Shown: piece after piece, positions 20,128 to 31,383 of the stretch
Layout: each line of letters opens with the position of its first letter
Numbering within the stretch: the first letter of the stretch is position 1
DNA from: Periplaneta americana
Taxonomy: Eukaryota > Arthropoda > Insecta > Blattodea > Blattidae
Direction of reading: 5' to 3'
NCBI RefSeq assembly: GCF_040183065.1
Contig: NC_091131.1
Span: forward strand, 9,247,501 to 9,311,500
DNA length: 64,000 nucleotides
Program-made: the position numbers and the translations under genes
The notes under the pieces: model-generated
Database searches by the model: none
Told to the model about the DNA's origin: nothing
Seen by the model: only the letters and a program-made list of their open reading frames with translations

Positions 20128-20952
20128 TCAACAAACAATTCCACGAACTAGAATGTGATTTTTTAATTTAAATTTGAATTTTGATATCGTCCGACAGTCC
20201 CTGACGTGGTCAGGGAGAGAATTCCAGAGGCGTGGAACAGATATGCTGAAAGATGATGAGTAGAAGGATGTTCTGTACAGAGGAATAGAGAGAAGGTAGA
20301 TGTTCCGGGTTCGAGGTAGTGAAAGGTAAACAAAACGAGATGCTAGGTAAGAGGGTGTGGAGGTGTGGATGATTTTAAATAGTAATAAGAGAGAGTTGAA
20401 GAATCTTCTTTCTTTAAGTGGACTCCAAGACAACAATTCTAGTGACGGTGTTACATGATCGAATTTTCTAATGTTACAAACGAAACGAACGCAGATATTG
20501 TGAACACGCTGTAGTCTATGGGCAAGATCAGTATTTAGGTTCGTGAATAAAGAATCGCAATAATCGAAGTGGGGCATCACTAAAGTTTGGATCAGGTTCT
20601 TTTTAAGGCTGAGAGGTAAAACATTGGTTAAGTGTTTGAGGGAATGAATTATGGAAAAAGTTTTCTTACATATGTAGGTCACTTGACTTTGAAAATTTAA
20701 ATTTGAATCTAAATATACCCCTAAATTTTTTACTGTCTTACTATATGTAATTGTAGCATTATTTATTTTTGTATTTGATACAGTGGCTAGATCTATTTTG
20801 TTTAATGCTCGTTGGTGGCCCATTATTATAGCTTGTGATTTGTCTGGGTTTAGTCTAAGTCCAAATTTTTGCGCCCATTGAGCTACAGATGCTAGATCTT
20901 CATTAATTCTGGTCACAGAGTCATTGATTGTACAAGTTCGGGAATGAATGTA
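20128..20952 (-). CDS. RT-B reverse transcriptase, partial (C-terminal ~275 aa)
   Basis: The longest RT-B frame in the window. On the minus strand it enters at the TA-1.1 boundary (YIHSRTCTINDSVTRINEDL), continues GLRLNPDKSQAIIMGHQ (the region just after the YADD box in RTs), then TVKNLGVYLDSNLNFQSQV, LIQTLVMPHFDYCDSL, WSPLKERRFFNSLLLLFKII and VPRLWNSLPDHVRDC to a stop. This is the palm end, thumb and C-terminus of a CR1/Jockey-group LINE. The endonuclease and YADD are missing through 5' truncation. There are no stops or frameshifts over 275 codons, so it is a fairly recent insertion. The true start lies upstream and is lost. Confidence 0.8.
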   Translation of the reverse strand, partial: YIHSRTCTINDSVTRINEDLASVAQWAQKFGLRLNPDKSQAIIMGHQRALNKIDLATVSNTKINNATITYSKTVKNLGVYLDSNLNFQSQVTYICKKTFSIIHSLKHLTNVLPLSLKKNLIQTLVMPHFDYCDSLFTNLNTDLAHRLQRVHNICVRFVCNIRKFDHVTPSLELLSWSPLKERRFFNSLLLLFKIIHTSTPSYLASRFVYLSLPRTRNIYLLSIPLYRTSFYSSSFSISVPRLWNSLPDHVRDCRTISKFKFKLKNHILVRGIVC

Positions 20953-20956
20953 AATA

Positions 20957-22068
20957 CAGGGACATTATTTTATTTTTACTAACATTTCTAATATTAACCT
21001 GCCTATACCTTTCGCTTAAAGGTTGTGAACCGGAAACACCGTTTGATACCCCCTTCCACTAGAGTTCGATGATAGTGGCGTAAGATACAAACAAATCACT
21101 TTACTAGGTATAGGAGGGATGAAAAGTAGTTCATCCATTTACGTAAACTAGGAAATATCGCGATTTTGAGTTTGATAATTTTCATTAGGTTTTTCTTTAG
21201 TCGAAATACAGTAAAATATTAACAATAAGTGTTTTTATACTCAAACTGAGCTGTCCATGTGGACGTATTCATTATGCAGTGTATATTATACTGTCTACAG
21301 CACATTAGCGTACAATATAGAGAATGAAGTTAAATTGAAAAATAATCATAATATGGATATTTAAACACATATTTGAAAATGATGGCCGTTCATTTCTATA
21401 CAGGCTTCAGTTCTTTTTTTTTTTTGCATATTATCGCACTATAAACTATTGCATCTAATTCCAATTACCAGTTTCGTCTTTCGTACTAGTAACTCATGTT
21501 GAAATAATTGTGTACCTACTCTATAAAAGAGTACCTTACGTACCGTAAATTCAATCTTAAATTCTGCCCGATCCGAAAAGATTAAATTATTCAGACATGC
21601 TATTTATTGTCCATTCAAGTGGTTTTGTCGAGGGTCGTAGAAAGGAGGGAAATCATGTGACAGTTAATTACTTAACGAGGCCTTTTTATTTAAGTTATTT
21701 TAAACAGTTGTATAATATTACGTAGACGTCCAATTCCTAACAGAAATTAATGTTTTCAGAAAAGAGCAAAGACAGCCCAGCCACAAAGGGACGGGCTGAA
21801 GTGGGTGGGGGAAACCGGGATGTGACATAGGCAAACGGATGACAGTACCTGTGCGAGAATATGATTCAATATTGAAAGGGAACATATTCCTGGAACGTAC
21901 TATACTCATTAACTCAGTACTGCTTTTGTTTACGAAGACCGTAAGGCGACTTTGACTGTATACGCTTGGAGAACGGTTGTAAGTTTACTAGTAGAGGGGG
22001 TGGGAGTGAAGTACATTCAAAAACTCAGGTACAATAAAAAATCGAAGTAAAATAAAATGATGTCTCTG
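20957..22068 (-). mobile_element. TA-1.1 family copy 4
   Basis: CAGGGACATTATTTTATTTT at the left, and TAAAATGATGTCTCTG at the right, with TA on both sides. Same orientation as the 9.8-kb copy. Non-coding. Confidence 0.75.
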
Positions 22069-22195
22069 TACTATACTATGATATATCATAATACTTGTAT
22101 AATTTAAAACTATATATTACTAAATGTATAATAACTTATAATACAATATATAGATCAAATAGATACTCTAATAATAATGTACCAGAGAAACATTT

Positions 22196-22373
22196 TCTTT
22201 AAGTTGTATTAATTTATGGCGTTCATTACCAACATATTTGTCATATTCAGTAGCATGTTATAAAGAATAATGCCGTTGGATATTGAACTTCTTAATCAGT
22301 TGGAGTGTTTTATGACAAATTAAACACTTTGCTCATCCACTGCTCTGTACCAAAAAGAACTCCTCCTCCCATG
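22196..22373 (-). pseudogene. hAT transposase N-terminal zinc finger
   Basis: In one minus-strand frame: WEEEFFLVQSSG-stop-AKCLICHKTL, then QLIKKFNIQRHYSL-stop-HATEYDKYVGNERHKL. C-x2-C followed by H-x4-H (CLICHKTL..NIQRHYSLxH) is the zinc finger that opens GTF2IRD2/ZBED-type hAT transposases, normally W..xYFxxxxxxKxxCLxCxxxxxxxKxxNxxRHxxxxH. Two in-frame stops (TGA, TAA) kill it. Its position near the right end of the 19118-22564 hAT, upstream in coding sense of the 19444-19640 piece, fits one broken gene. Confidence 0.65.
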
Positions 22374-22572
22374 ATACATTAAAAGCATTGGGAGTAGCGG
22401 CCCGCTTTAGTGTATGAGCGGAAGCTCCGTCTTCAAAGTTCGCCATCATACTGCAGAGTCACCACTTCACCAACACTGTATGCATACGTCACAGTGCTCA
22501 CAAGACCCGCTCTTTAAAGCACACAGCGCTCATTTCTCAGAATCACGTAATATGCCCAGCCCTGCTATAGAG

Positions 22573-23018
22573 TGTAGGAGGAGCGAGGAGAGCTGAAACA
22601 GCAATGAAGCAATAACTAGACCGGGATTACGTTCAACAAGTGCTTGGCGAAAAAGAATAACGGAACATAGAGAGGAGAAAGAAAAAATAGATGAATAAAA
22701 ACTTGTGAACGCCCATGCTTTATCTGACACGCAACTTTCCAGTCCGACGTCATTTAGCTGATTTTGTTGACAGAACTGTAACCGGGAAGTATTCTAGGAG
22801 ACCTAATGGGACCAAAGAACTCGTCTAGTCGTGCCTAATACAGTATGAAGGAGACAGATATTAGAGAGGTGGGCTATGAGTTGTGCCGGTAGAAAGTACA
22901 CCCAGCTATTATCTAAGATATTAACAATCTGTAAGAAAGCCCTAATATGTATTATCTAAGCATTTCCTGCAACCATAACAACATTCATATTTATCGTCGT
23001 TGTTGTCCATGTAACTCC

Positions 23019-23020
<2 letters not shown>
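22573..23020. other. Unannotated stretch
   Basis: Nothing recognised between the hAT and the start of the simple-repeat region. Confidence 0.4.
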
Positions 23021-23021
<1 letters not shown>

Positions 23022-23070
<49 letters not shown>

Positions 23071-23071
23071 G
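23022..23071 (+). repeat. (AAT)n microsatellite
   Basis: About 16 uninterrupted units. Confidence 0.95.
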
Positions 23072-23343
23072 TAACCGTAACCAATGAACGCAACAAACAC
23101 AATCATCAACTGCATCACAGACATTGTAAAAATCACAATCACAATAGCACTACACCCCTTCCAGTATCACATTAATTAAAGCAAAAAACCATAATCAGCA
23201 CCACATTCACCACCACTGCTATAACTATCACAAGCACCAAAACCATCACGAAATCCACAACCATGATAACAATCGGTGGTTACTAGAATAATCCCAACAC
23301 CACAAGAATTACGAGCATCACAACCATGCCTGGCACTGTAACC

Positions 23344-24658
23344 ATCACAAGAATCACAACCATAATCAGTACTAAAACAATATTACAAGTATCACACCCA
23401 CTAGAGCACCGTAAACATCACAAGAACCACAACCATAATCAGTACTAAAACAATATTACAAGTATCACACCCACTAGAGCACCTTAAACATCACAAGAAC
23501 CACAACCATAATCAGTACTAAAACAATATTACAAGTATCACACCCACTAGAGCACCGTAAACATCACAAGAACCACAACCATAATCAGTACTAAAACAAT
23601 ATTACAAGTATCACACCCACTAGAGCACCTTAAACATCACAAGAACCACAACCATAATCAGTACTAAAACAATATTACAAGTATCACACCCACTAGAGCA
23701 CCGTAAACATCACAAGAACCACAACCATAATCAGTACTAAAACAATATTACAAGTATCACACCCACTAGAGCACCTTAAACATCACAAGAACCACAACCA
23801 TAATCAGTACTAAAACAATATTACTAGCATCACACCCACTAGAGCACCTTAAACATCACAAGAACCACAACCATAATCAGTACTAAAACAATATTACAAG
23901 TATCACACCCACTAGAGCACCTTAAACATCACAAGAACCACAACCATAATCAGTACTAAAACAATATTACAAGTATCACACCCACTAGAGCACCGTAAAC
24001 ATCACAAGAACCACAACCATAATCAGTACTAAAACAATATTACAAGTATCACACCCACTAGAGCACCTTAAACATCACAAGAACCACAACCATAATCAGT
24101 ACTAAAACAATATTACTAGTATCACACCCACTAGAGCACCGTAAACATCACAAGAACCACAACCATAATCAGTACTAAAACAATATTACAAGTATCACAC
24201 CCACTAGAGCACCTTAAACATCACAAGAACCACAACCATAATCAGTACTAAAACAATATTACTAGTATCACACCCACTAGAGCACCTTAAACATCACAAG
24301 AACCACAACCATAATCAGTACTAAAACAATATTACTAGTATCACACCCACTAGAGCACCTTAAACATCACAAGAACCACAACCATAATCAGTACTAAAAC
24401 AATATTACTAGCATCACACCCACTAGAGCACCTTAAACATCACAAGAACCACAACCATAATCAGTACTAAAACAATATTACTAGCATCACACCCACTAGA
24501 GCACCTTAAACATCACAAGAACCACAACCATAATCAGTACTAAAACAATATTACTAGCATCACACCCACTAGAGCACCTTAAACATCACAAGAACCACAA
24601 CCATAATCAGTACTAAAACAATATTACTAGTATCACACCCACTAGAGCACCTTAAACA
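23344..24658 (+). repeat. 73-bp minisatellite, 18 periods
   Basis: The anchor ATCACAAG occurs every 73 bp from 23344 to 24658, i.e. 18 whole periods with no net indel. The unit runs CACAACCATAATCAGTACTA, then AAACAATATTAC, then AGTATCACACCCACTAGAGC. Variants GCACCG/GCACCT and ACAAGT/ACTAGT/ACTAGC mark sub-blocks: G and T alternate in the first six units and again in units 9-12. Confidence 0.95.
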
Positions 24659-24757
24659 TCACAAGAACCACAACCATCACCAACACCACAACTATCACCA
24701 GTACCACAACCATAATCAGGATTATAACAATTACGAATACCACACATATCACGAACA

Positions 24758-25016
24758 TTTTTTTTATTTTATTGGGTTATTTTACGACGCTGTATCAACT
24801 ACTCAGGTTATTTAGCGTCTGAATGAAATGAAGGTGATAATGTCGGTGAATTGAGTCCGGTGTCCAGCACCGAAAGTTACCCAGCATTTGCTCGTATTGG
24901 GTTGAGAGAAAACCCCGAAAAATCCTCAACCAAGTAACTTGCCCCGACCGGGATTCGAACCCGGGCCACCTGGTTTCGCGGCCAGACGCGCTGACCGTTA
25001 CTCCACAGGTGTGGAC
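24758..25016 (-). mobile_element. SINE-1, full length, 13-bp TSD
   Basis: The minus strand starts GTCCACACCTGTGGAGTAAC, then the B-box GGTTCGAATCCC, a body (AGTTACTTGGTTGAGGATTT; GCTGGGTAACTTTCGGTGCT), the 3' stem-loop GACGCT..AGCGTC and an A/T-rich tail. The TSD CATATCACGAACA lies at 24745-24757 and 25017-25029. Confidence 0.9.
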
Positions 25017-25312
25017 CATATCACGAACACCGTAACCATTACCAACACCACAAACTTCACCAGCACCAAAATCACAACCATCACCAGAACCACAACTTTC
25101 ACCAGCACCACAATCTCGACCAGAACCACAACCATCATCAGGACTATAACAATTACTAGTATCATCATCAGGATTATAAAAATTACGAATACCACACATA
25201 TCACAAACACCATAACCAATACCACAAATTTCACCAGCATCAGAAATTTCACCAGCACCACAACCTTCATCAAAACCATAACCATAATATAATCAGGACT
25301 ATAATAATTACT

Positions 25313-25573
25313 TACTTACTTACTCACAAAAGGCTTTTAAGGAACCCGAAGGTTCATTGCCGCCCTCACATAAGCCCGCCATCGGTCCCTATCCTGTGCA
25401 AGATTAATCCAGTCTCTATCATCATACCCCACCTCCCTCAAATCCATTTTAATATTATCCTCCCATCTACGTCTCGGCCTCCCTAAAGGTCTTTTTCCCT
25501 CCGGTCTCCCAACTAACACTCTATATGCATTTCTGGATTCGCCCATACGTGCTACATGCCCTGCCCATCTCAA
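25313..25573 (-). pseudogene. RT-A 3' fragment, tandem copy 1
   Basis: Tail of TTAC units, then on the minus strand an open frame ending in [20 protein letters not shown] and MNLRVP. It begins at [12 protein letters not shown], where it is 5'-truncated into ACTATAATAATTACT. Encodes only the last ~78 residues of the LINE polyprotein, downstream of the RT domain. The frame is intact but too short to act. Confidence 0.85.
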
Positions 25574-25834
25574 CTATAATAATTACTTACTTACAAATGG
25601 CTTTTAAGGAACCCGAAGGTTCATTGCCGCCCTCACATAAGCCCGCCATCGGTCCCTATCCTGTGCAAGATTAATCCAGTCTCTATCATCATACCCCACC
25701 TCCCTCAAATCCATTTTAATATTATCCTCCCATCTACGTCTCGGCCTCCCTAAAGGTCTTTTTCCCTCCGGTCTCCCAACTAACACTATATGCATTTCTG
25801 GATTCGCCCATACGTGCTACATGCCCTGCCCATC
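25574..25834 (-). pseudogene. RT-A 3' fragment, tandem copy 2
   Basis: Almost identical to 25313-25573 and truncated at the same base (CTGCCCATCTCA before ACTATAATAATTACT). Differs by loss of two bases (CTCTATATG to CTATATG) and a shorter tail. The shared breakpoint argues for duplication of one insertion with its TSD, not two insertions. Confidence 0.85.
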
Positions 25835-26744
25835 TCAACTATAATAATTACTAGTATCATCATCAGGAATATAACAATTACGAATACCACACATATCACA
25901 AACACCATAGCCATCACCAATACACAAACTTCATCAGCACCATAACCTTCACCAGCACCACAACCATATCAGGACTATAACAATTACTATCATCACAGAT
26001 CACGAGTACCGTAACCTTACTAAACCCAAAACTAGCACCACACTCATCACAGGCATCATAACCATCACCAGAACCATAAGCTCAATCAGTACCACAATTA
26101 TCACCAGCACAGAAGCACCATGATCATCACAAGAACTTCATCCATAATCAATAACAAAACCATCACCAGCACCAGAATTGTCACCAATAGCACCATGGCC
26201 ATTACAAGAATCACAACTATCACCAGCACTATAACAATTACAAATACCATGTCCATCACGAACATCATAACCATCGCTATAGTCATAAACAACGTCACAA
26301 ATACCATCACAACAATCACAACCATAATCAGCACTTCGATAATTAACTTACAAGAACTGCACAGCAGCATAAACGTCACAAGAAACACAACCATAACCAG
26401 CACCACAACCATAATCAGAATTACTACCGTAATCAATACCACAACCATCATCAGTATCACAATCATCTCAACACAACTATCAAAGAAACCACAACTATCA
26501 TCAGCACAGTCATCAGCAACACCACAACCATCATCATCATTGTCTTTCTTAAGCTCAGCATGCTTTTAAAAATCTTTAGGAACCAACATTAGGCATTCAC
26601 TTCAACTAGCGGCACTGTGTTGCGATAGCAAAAGCACAAGCAAGTTGCAGACTGTTAATCATGAATGACAAAATAATGATTGTAATATCACAGCATATTT
26701 ATCAAGCTCTAAACTTTATAAAACACAACTTACATATAGATTAG

Positions 26745-27822
26745 ATTAGATTTATTTAGATTTATTTATTTAACCTGGTAGAGATAAGGCCGTCAGGCCT
26801 TCTCTTCCCCTCTACCAGGGGATTACAACTATAACATGAACAATAAGATTACAATTAATATTAAATTTACAATTACAATTACAATAAAAATTAAAGTACG
26901 ACAAGAATACCTGATTAATGAAAGCTAGACATTTTATCATAGAAGTTAAGAACAAAGAATATTTTTGTATTTACTAAATTACAAATTAAACCTACAATAA
27001 CAAAATTCTATAGTGATGAAATTACCGGATATTGAGATATTTTGTGGTAGATTAAAATAACTATTTACAAGAAACCATGTCTGAACGAGTCTCAATTACT
27101 GACCAAGTGCCTAGTAAGTTTGCGTTTGAATTGAATTTTATTTCGACAGTCCCTGATGCTAGCAGGTAGCGAGTTCCAGAGTCTTGGCAGGGCTATTGTG
27201 AAAGAGGATGAGTATGAAGAGGTGCGATGGGATGGTATTGTTGGTATTGTTTCATGGCGAGAGCGTGTGTTCAGATTGTGGTGGGAAGAAAGGTAAGTGA
27301 AGCGAGACGACAGGTACGAAGGAATAGAAGAGTTCAAGATTTCGAAGAGAAAGAGAAGTGAATGTAAATTTCTTTTCTTATCTAGTTTAAGCCAACCTAT
27401 TGCTTCCAGGGATGGGGTAATATGATCATATTTACGAACATTGCTTACAAAACGTACACACAAATTATGAGCACGTTGAAGTTTCATTTTGTTGTCGCTG
27501 GAAAGGTCAGTCAGTAAAATGTCAGCATAGTCAAAATAGGGAAATACAAGGGTCTGCACAAGGGACTTTTTTAAGCAAGAGGGAAGATGAACATTTATCC
27601 TTTTTAGCACATGGATAATAGAATATACTTTTCTGCAGGTTTCTGTGATTGGCATGTCCCAGTTGAGATTATTATCCATGTGAATGCCAAGATTTTTTAC
27701 CGAAGAACTGAAAGGGATATGCACTGTACTTACTTTAACGGGGGAAATGTCGAGGTGCTTTACAGCGTCGGTTTGCCGTTTGTGTCCTAATATGATTGCT
27801 TGTGTCTTTCCAGGATTGATAT
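26745..27822 (-). mobile_element. RT-B non-LTR copy
   Basis: T-rich tail from 26745, two-level hairpin at 26774-26819 (outer CCTGGTAGAG/CTCTACCAGG, inner AAGGCC-GTCA-GGCCTT), 3' UTR, then the RT frame up to about 27822. The closest relative is the 44-kb copy. Confidence 0.8.
27092..27822 (-). pseudogene. RT-B reverse transcriptase, C-terminal part
   Basis: An open frame of about 240 codons. From 27822: YINPGKTQAIILGHKRQTDA (the post-YADD LNPxKT block), SSVKNLGIHMDNNLNWDM, SLVQTLVFPYFDYADILL, LKLDKKRNLHSLLFLFEIL and LPRLWNSLPASIRDC, ending near the stop at 27092. Missing the catalytic YADD box and everything upstream because of 5' truncation. No internal stop was seen, so insertion is recent relative to the 13.5- and 38.6-kb copies. 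Non-functional alone. Confidence 0.8.
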
Positions 27823-28430
27823 AGTGACATATATGTAGTATCCACAGTATACCAGAAAACGTGACCTTTTAGAACAACCTAAACGTAGGCTAAATCAAAA
27901 AAAAGAAAGTAATAATTTCATTGCGTCTTTAACGCTAGAACATCACATTTAAGAAATCGTCAATTATGTTATAAAAAACCAAACACTTCAGCACAAAAAT
28001 TCACCAGTGTTAAAAATGTGTTCAAATTTCAATGTAATATGTAAAATATGGGATCTAGATTTCAGCATTACTTACATGAAAAATACACATTTTCTTATTA
28101 ATACACTCAAAGTTGTTGATTTTAAATAGTATTGCTATCTATTTGTTACTTTGTAATTTGCCATTTATAGCTACATTTTACATGTTTTGGTTATGATATC
28201 TATATTGATCAATTTTTCATTTTTTATTTTGTATTTTTAATTTATATCTATATCTGTGTCTTTTAGTTACGTAGTATGTATTTGTCTGTATTTTTTGTTA
28301 ATTTTTCATTGGTATTTATATTTGTATCTTGCATTTGTACCTTATCTCTTTTTCCATGTTATATCCAATTTTATGTTCCAAGCAAATATTTGTACTGTCT
28401 ATTGTAACTGGAGGTTTTCCCTGTTTTAGA
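27823..28430. other. Unannotated AT-rich stretch
   Basis: Nothing recognised; T-rich towards the right. Confidence 0.45.
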
Positions 28431-29428
<998 letters not shown>

Positions 29429-30060
29429 AATTTACGTTTGTAAAATAGTTGCGGTACTTAGGCATGACTAACTTTTCCATGCATACTCATAATTTGGTAT
29501 TAGAAGTGAATTACACTTTGTAGTGGACCAATTCTTGTTTTGCTTTCAGTTTGGAAACTTGAGTTTACTCGGTGATTTAGAACAGACAGGCTAAAATATG
29601 GGGAATACTCCAAGCACGCCCGCTAATATTATTTATAAATACCAGATAAGTGCTTACGTTCCTGATGTCTGGGAGAATGATGAAATAGTAAGTTATATAT
29701 TTCGGGCGATGATGATATGTGGATTGTGATGATTAAGACATATTTACAGGGCGGCCACGGCTTAGCTCAGGCGGTAAGCGAGCTTGTCTGCTGACCCTGC
29801 TAGGGCTCAGCTCAGGTGAGTTGATTAAGATGGCTTACTACTCAACAGAGAGCGAATTACAGAAAGTCCATGCAACGTTCATGAAAGGAACAATTACGGC
29901 CAAGAAATAGATTAATAATAAAAAATCAACACAGTGGGATACATATTGGCGTTAAGTGATAAATAAACACGATTTAGATCATAAAAATAAGAAACAAAAA
30001 AAATAAATAAAAACAAATATAAATACAGTGGAACACATTCCCTTAAATATTTGCAACGCG
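29429..30060. other. Mostly unannotated; contains a tRNA-like scrap
   Basis: At 29756-29815 GGCTTAGCTCAGGCGGTAAG..GAGCTTGTCTGCTGACCC looks like the head of a tRNA-derived SINE, lacking a B-box and body. The rest is unrecognised. Confidence 0.4.
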
Positions 30061-30471
30061 TTAGGTCTGGCAACTCATCATAAGATATTTTTCTAATTTA
30101 CATTTAAAGGAAATTAAAGTTCGGCAGCCCTTGACTTCAGGCGGCAGAGAATTCCAGTGACGAGAAGTAGCAACAGTGAAAGATGAAGAATAAAGAGATG
30201 ATGTGTGCAGTGGTATTTCTAGCGTGTTATCATATTGTGACCGAGTATTTAAGTTATGATACCGAGAAAGACTGTGGAATCGGACAGATAAGTAAGAGGG
30301 AGCAGAGGTGTGCAAAATTCGGTATAAGAGAGAGAGAGAGAGGGAATGTAACTTTCTCCTCTCATTTAACCTGAGCCACAATAATTTATCGAAAGAAGGC
30401 GAAATGTGATCGTAGTAGCGGACATTGCAAATGAAACGAACACACGCATTATGAATCAATCTCATTAGCAC
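30061..30471 (-). pseudogene. RT-B reverse transcriptase, C-terminal fragment
   Basis: Minus-strand frame: LIHNACVRFICNVRYYDHIS, SFDKLLWLRLNERRKLHSLS, SAPSYLSVRF and TSRHWNSLPPEVKGCRTLI. Matches the last ~130 residues of the 20-kb RT-B copy. A (GA)n expansion near 30330-30345 adds residues in SLSLSLL. Upstream parts and the 3' hairpin/tail are not visible, so it is truncated at both ends. Confidence 0.75.
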
Positions 30472-30544
30472 GTAATAGATGTCCAGTCCATTCTAAGGGG
30501 CATTCCATTGTGATGGTTGTGATATTTTTAAATCCACGACATAA

Positions 30545-30724
30545 AGTTTTTTAATTGGATTATTTTACGGCGCTTCATCAACTACTGTAGTTATCTAGCG
30601 TCTGAGTGAGATAAATGTGTCCAGCGCCGAAAGTTACCCAGCATTTGCTCTTTACGGGTTGAGGAAAAACTCCGAAATAAACTTCAACCAGATGATTTGT
30701 CTCAGCCAGGGTTTGAACCCGGGT
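30545..30724 (-). mobile_element. SINE-1, decayed and head-truncated
   Basis: Body and 3' domain match SINE-1 (GCTGGGTAACTTTCGGCGCT; stem GACGCT..AGCGCC). It ends inside the B-box (GGGTTTGAACCCGGGTCC), losing the tRNA head. Confidence 0.75.
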
Positions 30725-31311
30725 CCGAAAATGTTTTTCAACAAATGGAACTTACTACATAATCATTTGTATTGAACTTAGAGTTTTTTTAGCTGTATTT
30801 TTATTCTTGCAGATTTTTGTTTTATTCTTGTAATTTTTTTAAATTGTATATTTCAAATCCTGTTACCTAGGTATTATGTTTCCCTTTTGTATAATTATAT
30901 TTTTATATTGTATGTATTCGTTTATGGATCTTATATGGTCACGTGGGATGCCAGGAAGACGACGCTAAGCATTTCTCTCTTCACAATTGTTCAACATTTA
31001 TTTTTACAGTATTTACAGAAATACATGGTTGCTTGCTAGCCAATGCTCTGGTAACATGACAAAGAAGCCATCAGCCGCATTACAAAAGTAGGACGACATC
31101 AAAATCTCTAAAAAAAAAGAAAAAAAAAACAATATAACAGAGACTGCAAATCCTGCATACATAATTGTAGCGGTTATGACGATTTCATGACATGAAGTTC
31201 CCACGAAAGTTATTTAAGAAAAGATTTCTGTGAACTTTAGGGATGAATAATATCAACGTATAAGGGCTAATGTTTAGATATGATGCTCTAGCTCTGTGTA
31301 CGGAATAAGTT
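30725..31311. other. Unannotated stretch
   Basis: T-rich then A-rich; nothing recognised. Confidence 0.45.
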
Positions 31312-31370
31312 TATGGGTTGAGGGAAAAACTCGGAAAAACCTCAACCAGATAACTTGCCCCAACCGGGGC
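31312..31370 (-). mobile_element. SINE-1 fragment at an RT-A insertion site
   Basis: GGGTTGAGGGAAAAACTC and CAACCAGATAACTTGCCCC match the SINE-1 body; it is cut off next to the RT-A insertion. Confidence 0.65.
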
Positions 31371-31383
31371 AATATCGAGAATA

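Larger units (their letters stand above)
19722..20954 (-). mobile_element. RT-B non-LTR copy, 5'-truncated
   Basis: Tail (AAT)n at 19722-19735, hairpin AAGGCC-ATAA-GGCCTT at 19756-19771 with outer stem AGGAT/ATCCT, a 3' UTR containing (AAT)n at 19965-20032, and the RT frame from 20952 down to 20128. Confidence 0.8.
19118..22564 (-). mobile_element. hAT element with zinc-finger transposase remnants, disrupted by two insertions
   Basis: TIRs: left CAGGGCCGGGCAA, right (reversed) CAGGGCTGGGCAT. Perfect 8-bp TSD CTATAGAG at 19110-19117 and 22565-22572. Transposase pieces lie on the minus strand at 22196-22373 (N-terminus) and 19444-19640 (further on). Between them sit an RT-B copy (about 19722-20954) and a TA-1.1 copy (20957-22068). 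Without those insertions the element would be about 1.1 kb, so it had already lost most of its transposase. Confidence 0.8.
23150..26550 (+). repeat. 3.4-kb cryptically simple CAC/ATC/ACA-rich region
   Basis: The plus strand is almost free of G and made of shuffled ACC, ATC, ACA and AGC triplets (ATCACCAGCACCACAACC-like). It encloses the 73-bp array and is interrupted by SINE-1 (24758-25016) and two RT-A fragments (25313-25834). Long open frames in it code only for Thr/Ile/Ser runs or Val/Met runs and are not genes. Confidence 0.8.

Noticed and set aside
23344-24658. CRISPR-like array
   Set aside because: No unique spacers; the whole 73-bp unit is repeated, and the DNA is eukaryotic.
24939-26569. 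Thr/Ile/Ser-rich plus-strand and Val/Met-rich minus-strand frames
   Set aside because: Cryptically simple CAC/ATC DNA; open only because of triplet bias.
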